The translations under genes and the position numbers were made by a program. DNA of 38,555 nucleotides, from NCBI GenBank assembly GCA_018065035.1, contig JAGHUC010000080.1, positions 1-38,555 on the forward strand. The letters are read 5' to 3'. Positions within the stretch are counted from its first letter, which is position 1, and the number at the start of each line of letters is the position of its first letter. Source of the stretch: Candidatus Egerieousia equi (GTDB lineage Bacteria; Bacteroidota; Bacteroidia; Bacteroidales; UBA932). Under the pieces are notes generated by a model. That model saw only the letters and a list, made by a program, of their open reading frames with translations, made no database searches and was not told where the DNA came from. Below are positions 25,446 to 32,138 of this stretch, one piece after another.

Positions 25446-25610
25446 ATGGAAAAGAAATCAAGGAAAGAATTCAAAGATCTGAGCGAAGAGCAGCTGCAGG
25501 AAGTAACTGGAGGGGGAAAGATACACCAAATAATGATCTGTGTAACATCAGTTACAGATAACCCCTGTCCGGGCAAGAGATTGGACTCGCAGTGCCATTG
25601 CATCGACTAG
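25446..25610 (+). CDS. Double-glycine leader Cys-rich peptide A
   Basis: 54 residues. The leader MEKKSRKEFKDLSEEQLQEV ends at TGG (residues 21-23), followed by a 31-residue core with four cysteines spaced C-x8-C-x8-C-x-C and a short tail (CHCID). The leader shares K/F...LSxEELxxVxGG with seven other peptides nearby. Such leaders are normally cut after GG by peptidase-containing ABC exporters, and the four Cys may form two disulfides or be modified (inference). It is monocistronic: sigma-54 promoter upstream, strong terminator 23 bases downstream. The gene is below common annotation length limits. Confidence 0.82.
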   Translation: MEKKSRKEFKDLSEEQLQEVTGGGKIHQIMICVTSVTDNPCPGKRLDSQCHCID

Positions 25611-25632
25611 TTCTTCATCCGCCCTTACCCGA

Positions 25633-25656
25633 GCTCTCCTTCAGGAGGGCTTTTTT
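25633..25656 (+). terminator. Terminator of peptide unit A
   Basis: GCTCTCC (25633-25639), loop TTCA, GGAGGGC (25644-25650), then six T. Confidence 0.85.
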
Positions 25657-25663
25657 AATGCAA

Positions 25664-25689
25664 GCAGGCACCCCCGGAGGGATGCCTGC
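25664..25689. terminator. Hairpin between convergent peptide units A and C
   Basis: GCAGGCA (25664-25670) and TGCCTGC (25683-25689) with additional CCC/GGG pairing inside. There is no good T run on either side, so it may help end the leftward five-peptide unit. The stretch 25690-25847 shows nothing else. Confidence 0.4.
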
Positions 25690-25847
25690 GTTCATGAAAT
25701 AAAGAAATCGAAACAAAAGTTTCAATTCAAACAATTCAGTGCAAAGATAGTCATTTTTCCTGGTCCCGCATTCCCGGTGAAGATTTGACATAATATCCAA
25801 TATGTCAAACCCTGCTCTGCATGGTGTACCGGCGTGGGTGAGAATCA

Positions 25848-26015
25848 CTATAGTACATCTACAGAACACGTACAGTTAGCTTGCGTCCACGTCCCGCCTG
25901 CTAACTTACAGTCAGCACGTGTATCTGTATAGCAATGTACTCCCCCGTTGACCTTTTCAAGTTCCTCCTCCGAGAGTTCCCTGAACTTCTTTTCTTTGGC
26001 ATCTTGTTTTTTCAT
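25848..26015 (-). CDS. Double-glycine leader Cys-rich peptide C5
   Basis: 55 residues from the preferred ATG at 26013-26015; the frame extends upstream to 26045, but the shorter form starts MKKQDAKEKKF like its siblings. The leader ends ELSEEELEKVNGG. The 30-residue core has cysteines spaced C-x7-C-x11-C-x-C, exactly as in peptide B, and both have a GG pair after the second Cys and end in CSV plus an acidic residue. It is last in the leftward five-gene unit C. Confidence 0.82.
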   Translation of the reverse strand: MKKQDAKEKKFRELSEEELEKVNGGVHCYTDTRADCKLAGGTWTQANCTCSVDVL

Positions 26016-26054
26016 ATTCTCAAAGCATTGATTTAAGTTAGTCATTCAACTATT

Positions 26055-26252
26055 TCATCTGCCACTTGTATTAGGCTTTGGCTCGCACTGGCAGTTATTA
26101 TTTTGGTTCTTATACATTCCTGGTTCACATGGATTTCTAAAGTCATCGCACACTATTCTAACTAATGGCGGCCTTCCTCCCCCGTTTACTTGTTCGAGCT
26201 CCTCATCTGAGAGCTGCCTGAATTTCTTTTCCTGTGGTTCTTGTGATTTCAT
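26055..26252 (-). CDS. Double-glycine leader Cys-rich peptide C4
   Basis: 65 residues from the ATG at 26250-26252 (MKSQEPQEKKF, as in C2 and C3); a longer frame to 26282 is less family-like. Leader QLSDEELEQVNGG. The 40-residue core starts basic/Pro-rich (GRPPLVRI), with C-x6-C-x11-C-x-C and the tail EPKPNTSGR. The CQC-x-PKPNT ending is shared with C1 and C2. Confidence 0.83.
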   Translation of the reverse strand: MKSQEPQEKKFRQLSDEELEQVNGGGRPPLVRIVCDDFRNPCEPGMYKNQNNNCQCEPKPNTSGR

Positions 26253-26322
26253 GTCTGTCAAAGTTATTTGTTGAACTTTCATTTGGTTGTGATTCAGAGC
26301 TCAAGTGAACTTATTTCCGTGT

Positions 26323-26532
26323 CTATCTAAACCCCCCGTTCGGCAACTGTTGTCCATTCTCGATGCACTGGTCGCTTGCGTTCTTCATCTTGCACAGCTC
26401 GATGTCAGTGAATTGTTTGCCGGGAGCAACGACTATAACAGGCCACACCTTCCCCCCTCCCGTCACTTTTTCGAGCTCCTCGTCAGATAGTTGCTTGAGC
26501 TGTTTCTTTTCTTTAGGTTCTTGTGATTTCAT
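26323..26532 (-). CDS. Double-glycine leader peptide C3 (divergent core)
   Basis: 69 residues from the ATG at 26530-26532; the frame is open to 26553, just after the C2 stop. The bases before the chosen ATG (ACTTTGAGGAT) match those before C2. Leader QLSDEELEKVTGG. The core has only two cysteines (C-x8-C) and lacks the C-terminal Cys-x-Cys and PKPNT tail; instead it has a hydrophobic VWPVIVVAP stretch and ends NGGFR. It may be a functional partner or a drifting paralogue. Confidence 0.8.
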   Translation of the reverse strand: MKSQEPKEKKQLKQLSDEELEKVTGGGKVWPVIVVAPGKQFTDIELCKMKNASDQCIENGQQLPNGGFR

Positions 26533-26553
26533 ATCCTCAAAGTATAAAATCAA

Positions 26554-26769
26554 TTATTTCATTTTTTCTCTAGCTATGGTGTTAGGCTTTGGCACGCACT
26601 GGCATTTGCCATCAACGTACGTATATATCTCCCCGACTGGGCAACCATCAATAGAAAATAGGCAAACATGATTAGAATGTCCGTCTAAAAACATTCCCCC
26701 ATTGACTTTTTCGAGCTCCTCATCAGAGAGCTGCCTGAATTTCTTTTCCTGTGGTTCTTGTGATTTCAT
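26554..26769 (-). CDS. Double-glycine leader Cys-rich peptide C2
   Basis: 71 residues. Leader MKSQEPQEKKFRQLSDEELE then KVNGG. The 46-residue core has C-x6-C-x12-C-x-C and the CQCVPKPNT motif, with a basic extension IAREKMK after it. Second gene of the leftward unit, 33 bases after C1. Its leader is nearly identical to those of C3 and C4, indicating recent duplication. Confidence 0.84.
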   Translation of the reverse strand: MKSQEPQEKKFRQLSDEELEKVNGGMFLDGHSNHVCLFSIDGCPVGEIYTYVDGKCQCVPKPNTIAREKMK

Positions 26770-26802
26770 ATCCTCAGAGTATTAACTTATGTCAATTATT
26801 CT

Positions 26803-26988
26803 TTATCTATATGTATTAGGCTTTGGCACGCACTGGCAGTTATTCAATGCGTCCGGCATCATTCCTGGTCCACATGGATTTGTGAAGACCTCACCGCACG
26901 CTTTTATCGCAATTGGTGTCCCTCCCGTCACCTTTTCGAGCTCCTGGTCTGAGAGTTCTGTGAATTGTTTTTTAGATTTCTCTTTCAT
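26803..26988 (-). CDS. Double-glycine leader Cys-rich peptide C1
   Basis: 61 residues. Leader MKEKSKKQFTELSDQELEKV then TGG. The 38-residue core has C-x7-C-x11-C-x-C with the FTNPCGPGM pattern (compare FRNPCEPGM in C4) and the CQCVPKPNTYR ending. First gene of the five-peptide unit; its 5' region including the sigma-54 promoter is a near copy of that of peptide B. Confidence 0.84.
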   Translation of the reverse strand: MKEKSKKQFTELSDQELEKVTGGTPIAIKACGEVFTNPCGPGMMPDALNNCQCVPKPNTYR

Positions 26989-27088
26989 GATGATATAGAT
27001 TAAAAGTTGGTATTATCAAAAATCAGGGACAAAAGTAATCAAAAGATCCCCATGGATTAAGACTAAGCAAGAATTGTGCCAGACTGCA
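26986..27088 (-). repeat. About 100-bp promoter/leader repeat, copy 1 (unit C)
   Basis: The region from the peptide C1 start codon through its sigma-54 promoter resembles 27324-27429. Shared blocks include TTAAAAGTT, CAGGG-x-CAAAAGTAAT, TCCCCATGGA and GTGCCAGACTGCA. Both copies also hold TACTTTTG, a -7-like box, between the sigma-54 site and the ATG. Confidence 0.75.
27066..27081 (-). promoter_or_regulatory. Sigma-54 promoter, peptide unit C
   Basis: Minus-strand TGGCACAATTCTTGCT matches TGGCACR-N4-TTGCW fully with correct GG-GC spacing. It lies 78 bases upstream of the peptide C1 ATG and 20 bases downstream of the unit B terminator. Confidence 0.85.
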
Positions 27089-27100
27089 GGACGCATCTGA

Positions 27101-27135
27101 AAAAGAGAAAGCCACGGCTCTCATGAGGCCATGGC
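27101..27135 (-). terminator. Terminator of peptide unit B
   Basis: Minus strand: GCCATGGC ... GCCGTGGC stem (27135-27128 with 27118-27111; one G-T pair) followed by a pyrimidine/T-rich tail. Together with flanks it is an inverted near-copy of the terminator at 32409-32444. Confidence 0.75.
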
Positions 27136-27170
27136 AATCGTCAAATTCCGAATGTCGCACATTGTCAACA

Positions 27171-27326
27171 TTAGTCTACACTTACGGAGCATTTGCACTC
27201 GTGTGGGATAATTATTCCGCCTCTTCGATTACAATCTTCCAAATCGTATGTGAAGCATGGAGCCCCCCCGTTTACATTCTCGAGTTCTTCCTCTGAGAGC
27301 TCTTTGAATTCTTTCTTTGATTTCAT
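27171..27326 (-). CDS. Double-glycine leader Cys-rich peptide B
   Basis: 51 residues. Leader MKSKKEFKELSEEELENVNG, G. The 30-residue core has cysteines C-x7-C-x11-C-x-C, identical in spacing to C5, with CNRRGG and the CKCSVSVD end. It is a single-gene unit with its own sigma-54 promoter 80 bases upstream and terminator 36 bases downstream. Recognised by translating the gap by eye; too short for usual gene callers. Confidence 0.82.
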   Translation of the reverse strand: MKSKKEFKELSEEELENVNGGAPCFTYDLEDCNRRGGIIIPHECKCSVSVD

Positions 27327-27429
27327 GATGTTATAAATTAAAAGTTAGTTTTCTATCAGCAAACAGGGGCAAAAGTAATTAAACTTTCCCCATGGAAAAA
27401 GGATGAGCAAAAAGTGTGCCAGACTGCAA
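27324..27429 (-). repeat. About 100-bp promoter/leader repeat, copy 2 (unit B)
   Basis: Near-copy of 26986-27088 covering the start codon, 5' UTR and sigma-54 promoter of peptide B. It ends directly at the stop of the serine recombinase gene. Confidence 0.75.
27406..27421 (-). promoter_or_regulatory. Sigma-54 promoter, peptide unit B
   Basis: Minus-strand TGGCACACTTTTTGCT, a full match to the -24/-12 consensus. It lies 80 bases upstream of the peptide B ATG and 15 bases beyond the recombinase stop. Confidence 0.85.
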
Positions 27430-27436
27430 TTCACAC

Positions 27437-28066
27437 TCACATCGCCTTCTTCACCTTCAGGACGGTGAACGCCGATACCCCGCATGCGGCGGCCGTGTCC
27501 CTTACGGAGAGGCCCTTTCTGAGCCTTCTGACCACGTCGGGATATTTCTGCAGCAATTGCTCGTCCGACATCCCCGAACCAAAGGGACGGCCCATTCTGA
27601 CTCCCCTGGCAATCGCGAGCTGCCTTCCGCTGTTCAGTCTGCTGACTATGTTCCTCCTCTCTATCTCGGCGCCGAGGCCAAGGACCGTGAGCAGCATCTT
27701 CGCCACCGGGTTCTCCGTTCCATCCGGGAGCATAGTGTCTATGTTAAGGTCCAGGATGTGAATGTTGATGCCGGCCTTGGTGAGATCGTCAGTCACGTCG
27801 AGAATCTTCCGGACGCTGCGGCCCAGGCGCGAGAGCTCGGAGAGCAGCAGGGTGTCCGCCTCCCCTTTTCTGAGGAATGCCAGGCATTCGGCCAGCACCT
27901 CCCTGTCGTCCTTCGCTCCTGATGCTTTCTCCTCATAGACTCTCACCACCTGCATTCCTGATGCGGCCGCATGGCTCCGCAGGTCGGCCACCTGCCTTTC
28001 AGTGTCCTGCCTGTCGCCTGTGGATGATACGCGGGCGTATATGACTGCTCTACTGCTTTTCTTCAT
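27437..28066 (-). CDS. Small serine recombinase (resolvase/invertase family)
   Basis: 209 residues. The resolvase domain starts AVIYARVSSTGDRQDTERQ with catalytic Ser14, followed by Arg-containing LLLSELSRLGRSVRKIL (about residues 93-109), a long E helix (VAKMLLTVLGLGAEIERRNI) and GVRMGRPFG leading into an HTH (LSVRDTAAACGVSAFTVLKV). The size and layout match resolvases/invertases, not large integrases. GC content is markedly higher than in neighbours, a sign of transfer. The small four-Cys gene upstream overlaps its start by 17 bases. It may resolve a mobile element or invert DNA; which sites it uses is unknown. Confidence 0.93.
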   Translation of the reverse strand: MKKSSRAVIYARVSSTGDRQDTERQVADLRSHAAASGMQVVRVYEEKASGAKDDREVLAECLAFLRKGEADTLLLSELSRLGRSVRKILDVTDDLTKAGINIHILDLNIDTMLPDGTENPVAKMLLTVLGLGAEIERRNIVSRLNSGRQLAIARGVRMGRPFGSGMSDEQLLQKYPDVVRRLRKGLSVRDTAAACGVSAFTVLKVKKAM

Positions 28067-28205
28067 GGCTCCGGCTTTTCAAGGTTTCTTTTATGCGGGG
28101 GCAGTACTCCTTCTCCCTGAAGGGGAAAGGGCAGGTTCCGGCATTGAACCTGGGGCATCCCGTGCAGGACCGCTCAAGTATTTCTTCCGTTACTCCCATG
28201 CTCAT
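28050..28205 (-). CDS. Small four-cysteine protein overlapping the recombinase
   Basis: 51 residues, MSMGVTEEILERSCTGCPRF and onward, with C-x2-C-x7-C-x9-C at residues 14, 17, 25 and 35, a likely metal-binding (Zn) knuckle, and a basic C-terminus. The ATG at 28203-28205 or 28197-28199 could be used. Its last 17 bases overlap the recombinase start (ATGA-like coupling), so the two are one operon with a promoter at 28231-28260. It could be an accessory DNA-binding or regulatory protein of the recombinase; the family was not recognised. Confidence 0.6.
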   Translation of the reverse strand: MSMGVTEEILERSCTGCPRFNAGTCPFPFREKEYCPRIKETLKSRSHEEKQ

Positions 28206-28230
28206 AATAATTCTTTGATTAATCGCACTA

Positions 28231-28308
28231 CAAAAATAGCGAATTCTATCCGTGCTACAAGGGGTAATAACAGATTTATTTCAATACAGGATTTATTCCA
28301 GCACGGAT
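28231..28308 (-). promoter_or_regulatory. Promoter and spaced inverted repeat upstream of the recombinase operon
   Basis: Minus-strand TTG at 28260-28258 and TATTTTTG at 28238-28231 form a Bacteroidetes promoter. ATCCGTGCT (28248-28256) and AGCACGGAT (28300-28308) are perfect 9-bp inverted arms 43 bases apart that bracket the -33 region, suiting a resolvase subsite pair or autoregulatory site. The rest of the gap to 28461 holds only a possible 30-codon remnant (28359-28449, minus; LKAPNLLQLISLENE-like) with no start. Confidence 0.5.
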
Positions 28309-28461
28309 TCCTCGGGCTGTAACTTAGTTATACGTATATCATGTCTTTTTGAATCTGCTCAATGAAACCCGGAAGAAATTTCATTTTCCAGGCTGATGAG
28401 CTGCAGCAGATTCGGGGCTTTGAGCTTCACGGCAATGTCAATAGCTGCATCTCAATGAGAG

Positions 28462-29808
28462 TTACAACATTGGAGTCATATATACCGGTAGCATAACAAT
28501 GGATCCATCCTTCTTCAGGTCCTTGGTATATACGAGATATTGTGAACCTATACGGCTGGCAAACTTCTTAATGAATGCATCCAGAGATGCGTGGGTCTTG
28601 TAACCAGAGGATTTGACTTCCAGCGGGCAAATCTTTGAACCTTTTGAGAGAAGAAAATCTATTTCATAATTGTGCTTTCCGCTCTCGGTTGGCCAGGTAT
28701 GATAAAACAATTTGTGACCTGCTGCCTTCAGCATCTGTGCAACGATGTTTTCATACACATACCCCAAATCTGCCGGAAGTTTGTTACTGAGAAGTTTCCT
28801 GTAAAGAATGTTGTCCGAAACCTCATTATCCCAAAAGGCAAGTGTAATGAAAAGCCCCGTATCACCTACAAACATCTTATACCGGGACATATCGGCGTGA
28901 AGAGAAAGCCCTACGGAAGGGTCGTTTGCGTGATATGAAAAGTTCACAGCCATACTGTCTTCCATATCCTGTATGATCTCTTTCATCTCTTTCTCGTCCT
29001 GACTTCTGCCCAACACGGATGTTACCTGATATCTGGAAGCGTTGCCGGTAAGCTGTGACGGAGCTGCCATAAACATACGTGTTGCCCTGCCGGTAGGGTC
29101 GATTTTTCGGAAATCCTCTGCATAGAGATCAATTATTTCCCGCTTTACGGAATCCACCAATGAGATATTCAAGCTGTCAAGATAGGCACATACCGCCTGA
29201 GGCATACCTCCCACAAGCATATACAGGCGGAAGTCCTGCAACAGTTTGCGACACACAGCATCGCCTACGGCCAACCCGGACAGAAATGCTTCCTTTATAA
29301 GAGGAACGGTCGCAGTATCTCCCAAGGCCCACCGGAACTCCTCATAATCCATCGGAAACATATCAATACGACTTTCCTCACTTGGAATTACAATTCCTGC
29401 GGTGTTCTTTTTGATGGAAAGAAGAGACCCTGTCTCAATATAGTCATAACGATGATCTTTCACCAGATACTTGATTGCCTCCCTTACCTTGGGCGCTTTC
29501 TGAATCTCATCAAAAATGATCACCGACTTTCTCTCTTCCAGTTTGACACCATATATGAATTGCAGTTGCATAAAGAAGCGATCCCTGTTGGAGATGTTAT
29601 CAACGGCCTCCCACAACTCTTCGGAAGCTTCTGCAAAATCCACTTTTATATACGAGACATACTCCCTCCTGGCGAATTCCTCCGCAATGGTGGACTTGCC
29701 CACCCGCCTGGCACCTCTGATGAGCAAGGCAGTCTTTCCGTCTTTTTCGCTCTTCCAGCGCAGCATTCTCTCGTAGATTTTTCTTTTGAAAACTCGTTCC
29801 TGCTCCAT
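28462..29808 (-). CDS. AAA_14 / DUF4143 ATPase
   Basis: 448 residues. Walker A in LLIRGARRVGKSTIAEEF (near residue 30), Walker B VIIFDEIQKAPKVREAIKYL, sensor-type YIETGSLLSI, and a C-terminal DUF4143 domain with DVGLF-like GDTGLFITLAF, YENIVAQML, and a PD-(D/E)XK-like end (YEIDFLLSKGSKICPLEVKS). This family is very common and variable in Bacteroidetes; its role is not established, though the C-terminal nuclease-like fold suggests nucleic acid or mobile-element functions. A -33/-7 pair lies upstream. A decayed relative is found at 31205-31827. Confidence 0.92.
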   Translation of the reverse strand: MEQERVFKRKIYERMLRWKSEKDGKTALLIRGARRVGKSTIAEEFARREYVSYIKVDFAEASEELWEAVDNISNRDRFFMQLQFIYGVKLEERKSVIIFDEIQKAPKVREAIKYLVKDHRYDYIETGSLLSIKKNTAGIVIPSEESRIDMFPMDYEEFRWALGDTATVPLIKEAFLSGLAVGDAVCRKLLQDFRLYMLVGGMPQAVCAYLDSLNISLVDSVKREIIDLYAEDFRKIDPTGRATRMFMAAPSQLTGNASRYQVTSVLGRSQDEKEMKEIIQDMEDSMAVNFSYHANDPSVGLSLHADMSRYKMFVGDTGLFITLAFWDNEVSDNILYRKLLSNKLPADLGYVYENIVAQMLKAAGHKLFYHTWPTESGKHNYEIDFLLSKGSKICPLEVKSSGYKTHASLDAFIKKFASRIGSQYLVYTKDLKKDGSIVMLPVYMTPML

Positions 29809-29836
29809 TTCTCAAAATTTTATGGTTGTGTAAGGG

Positions 29837-29867
29837 CAAAATTAGCTGTTTTGTCGGATTCTCACAA
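29837..29867 (-). promoter_or_regulatory. Promoter of the AAA_14/DUF4143 gene
   Basis: Minus-strand TTG at 29867-29865 and TAATTTTG at 29844-29837, 23 bases start to start, match the Bacteroidetes -33/-7 pattern; the ATG is 28 bases downstream. Confidence 0.65.
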
Positions 29868-29967
29868 TTATCTTGTATAAATATGTATGGATTCTCTAAT
29901 TTTTGCATCATTGATTGTGCACTCTCTCACTATGTGTCACAACTGAATTGTATGAATTATAAAAAAA

Positions 29968-29990
29968 TCGGGAAGCTGTAGGGAAGTTGA
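29968..29990 (+). repeat. 23-bp direct repeat, right copy
   Basis: Matches 23451-23473 at 21 of 23 bases. Its continuation GTTGAACTCCGTAAA recurs with one change at 31926-31940. It lies between the ATPase and acyltransferase genes, whose gap otherwise holds only the ATPase promoter. Confidence 0.55.
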
Positions 29991-30001
29991 ACTCCGTAAA
30001 A

Positions 30002-31057
30002 TCATCGCCCACCGCACAAAACACTGAAAGTCTTTGGAAGATATCTGCGTAATAGAACTCCTGCGAGCGTACAGATAAGCAAATCTGCAACGAAAAGAGC
30101 CAGTGCGAAAAATATCATTCCAAATGTGCCGCTTACGTCAATGAAGCGTATCAGCAGCAGGCCGATAACGTATATTATCATATAGCCGTGCGAACAATAC
30201 AAAAACATTGAATGAGGCGCCATAGTCCGGACAAACGCATCTGCATTTCTGTTGGAAATGAGAATCCCCGAAAGCTTCAGCAGAAGGAAAAACGTTGGCA
30301 GATGGGCGGGAAAATGTGTTGTAATACCGCAGTACAGGCCTTCGGAATGGACATAGAAAACTGCGGCTATGCAGCCTGCTATCACCAGTGGCCAGGGAAT
30401 CCATTTGTCGGCGAGGCTGAAAAAATCCCATTCCCTGATTGTGCAGAGTCCTCCGAGCGAGTAAAAGAAAAGAGCATGAGGCGCTGTCAGAGGAGATATG
30501 ACAAAAACAAGAGCAAGCAGGCAAAGAGTCATATATATCCACGGAATCTTGTGCAAAAGCCAGTTGATCAGCGGCGATAGTATTGATAATATGAACAGGT
30601 CACGAATAAACCAGAACTGATACAGTAAAGGAACCCCTACGGACCCGGAAAGCATTCCGGAATAGTCTCCGAATATTCCTTTAAGCCAATCAAGAGGGTT
30701 GCTGCTTTCAAGAAAAGCGAACTGAAGGATCCTCCCAGTCCACTTCTTAAGGGCAAGATACTCGAGACACGCAACTGCTGTCCAGATGAGCATAGGCAAC
30801 ATCAACCCCTCGAGTTTCTTCAATACGGTATCCTTGTAATTGCGAGGCTTTGCAAACTGCAAGTAGCCGGATATGATAAAAAAGACGGGCACAATTCCGA
30901 TTCCCAGTCCATAGACAACGGTCATATACACCCACCCGAATGCGGGCTCAAAACAGAAGTCGGCTAAAGAGGCTTGAAAATAGGGCCATTGTACCGCATG
31001 CTGCATCAAAACAAGCACGATACATAGCCATCGGAGCGATGTTATCCGTTCAGACAT
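30002..31057 (-). CDS. Membrane-bound acyltransferase 3 family protein
   Basis: About 351 residues with about ten membrane helices (PF01757 type). The N-terminal pattern ITSLRWLCIVLVLMQHAVQW places the family's conserved His in the first helix; VPVFFIISGYL matches the F.F.SG.. motif. Such proteins move acetyl or other acyl groups onto cell-surface sugars. The ATG at 31057 (MSERITSLRW) is preferred over 31072 because a TAATTTTG -7 box at 31085-31078 would place the transcript start at about the first ATG. No glycan genes are adjacent, so the target is unknown. Confidence 0.88.
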   Translation of the reverse strand: MSERITSLRWLCIVLVLMQHAVQWPYFQASLADFCFEPAFGWVYMTVVYGLGIGIVPVFFIISGYLQFAKPRNYKDTVLKKLEGLMLPMLIWTAVACLEYLALKKWTGRILQFAFLESSNPLDWLKGIFGDYSGMLSGSVGVPLLYQFWFIRDLFILSILSPLINWLLHKIPWIYMTLCLLALVFVISPLTAPHALFFYSLGGLCTIREWDFFSLADKWIPWPLVIAGCIAAVFYVHSEGLYCGITTHFPAHLPTFFLLLKLSGILISNRNADAFVRTMAPHSMFLYCSHGYMIIYVIGLLLIRFIDVSGTFGMIFFALALFVADLLICTLAGVLLRRYLPKTFSVLCGGR

Positions 31058-31103
31058 CTGATTACTTATCATAGTTGCAAAATTAACAAAAAACGGGGTT
31101 TAA

Positions 31104-31133
31104 TTTTTACTTGCCGAATTAGGCAAGTAAAAA
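31104..31133. terminator. Perfect inverted repeat upstream of the acyltransferase
   Basis: TTTTTACTTGCC (31104-31115) / GGCAAGTAAAAA (31122-31133), a 12-bp stem with a six-base loop, ending in A/T runs on both sides. It could be a bidirectional terminator or an operator over the -33 region. Confidence 0.45.
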
Positions 31134-31204
31134 CAAAACTTTAACTGTTTTGGAAAAAGCGGACAAAAACACTACATTTTTATTAGAAAAAACGGACAAA
31201 TATT

Positions 31205-31827
31205 ATGCTGACAAGAAAATTGGACTCATTCCTGGACTCTTTTTATGAGAGTGAACATAGTAAGGCCTTGTTACTGACAGGCGCGAGACAGCTACCGTTA
31301 TGCATTGTCTGGTTCGTTACTTGGAGTGGAACTGAAAGACCTCCGCTCGGAGCCTGTCGGTTATATGGATGTGGAAGGCTGGTGTTGCCATACCCGCTTT
31401 CAATGTTACGAAACCTGTGCCACCATTGTTGCTGAACAAACAGAGAAACCTTTTCAAGCTGTTCCAGAATGATGTCGGTTTGCTGGCTTATCAGTATTCA
31501 AACGGAATCCAGATGGAGATTCTCAAAGGGAATGTCAACGTGAATTATGGCGCCGTATACGAGAACTTTGTGGCTCAGGAACTGATTTCTAAAGGTTATC
31601 CGACATATTATTTCAACAATAAGAAGCTTGGTGAGCTCGATAATGTGATGGGTGTCCCCAACTACAACATTAAACAGGCAATTGTTCTCTGCAACGAGAA
31701 CTTGACGGAGGAAGGTCGCGTGCTCAATATGCCTATTTATATGATAATGTTTTTCAAGAAGTCAGAGTCTTCAATCGGGCAGTTTACGATTGATGTTCAT
31801 CCGTCTGCACTGATAAATCAGAAATAG
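31205..31827 (+). pseudogene. Decayed AAA_14/DUF4143 ATPase
   Basis: The N-terminus is a recognisable ATPase start (MLTRKLDSFLDSFYESEHSK, then ALLLTGARQ), but the Walker A is lost at LTGARQ and the frame changes. The middle ATPase domain is missing. The C-terminal DUF4143 part resumes in another frame (NDVGLLAYQYS, VYENFVAQELISKGYPTYYF), and the nuclease-like segment between LGELDNV and the end is deleted. So there is at least one frameshift and two deletions. It is a relic of a gene related to the intact ATPase at 28462-29808, though from a different subgroup. Confidence 0.8.
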
Positions 31828-31910
31828 TAAAGATCCTAACTCTATTCGGTCCACGAGATGCTGTTACAACCGCATGTGGTTTTCAACCTCAGATTAAATT
31901 TCGGTTAGCC

Positions 31911-31941
31911 TGAAAAAATTGTGGAGCTGAACTCCGTAAAT
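31911..31941 (+). repeat. Partial third copy of the accessory-region repeat
   Basis: The sequence from the A-run through GTGGAGCTGAACTCCGTAAA resembles 29961-30000 with an internal deletion. The stretch 31828-32138 otherwise holds a CTGCCGGCAG palindrome (32024-32033) and the sigma-54 promoter of unit D. Confidence 0.4.
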
Positions 31942-32045
31942 GTTCAATATTTCAATTCAATATGACTGATTTTTGCCATAATATTTAGAATACAAAAGTA
32001 CCAAATAACATTTACACAACCCCCTGCCGGCAGTGAACTTCAGTC

Positions 32046-32061
32046 TGGCACACTTTTTGTA
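32046..32061 (+). promoter_or_regulatory. Sigma-54-like promoter, peptide unit D
   Basis: TGGCACACTTTTTGTA has the -24 box and spacing of the other three, but the -12 element is TTGT instead of TTGC, so it may be weaker. It is 78 bases upstream of the peptide D ATG. The flanks (CAGTCTGGCACACTTTTTG) match unit B almost exactly. Confidence 0.7.
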
Positions 32062-32138
32062 CATAACTCAATGACGGAGATTCTGATTAAATTAGTCCGG
32101 CGGAAAATGATTGTATTTCAATTTAAATTATAAACATT

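Noticed and set aside
25615-25869. 84-residue minus ORF downstream of peptide C5
   Set aside because: Spans two terminator hairpins and the end of C5 in another frame; no leader or family signature.
26823-26840. Extra sigma-54-like matches (TGGCACGCACTGGC) inside peptide genes C1 and C2
   Set aside because: They encode the conserved CQCVPK segment on the other strand and lack the TTGC -12 element.
28359-28449. Thirty-codon minus-strand frame resembling the tail of a larger protein
   Set aside because: No start codon in frame and too short to identify; mentioned only as a possible remnant.
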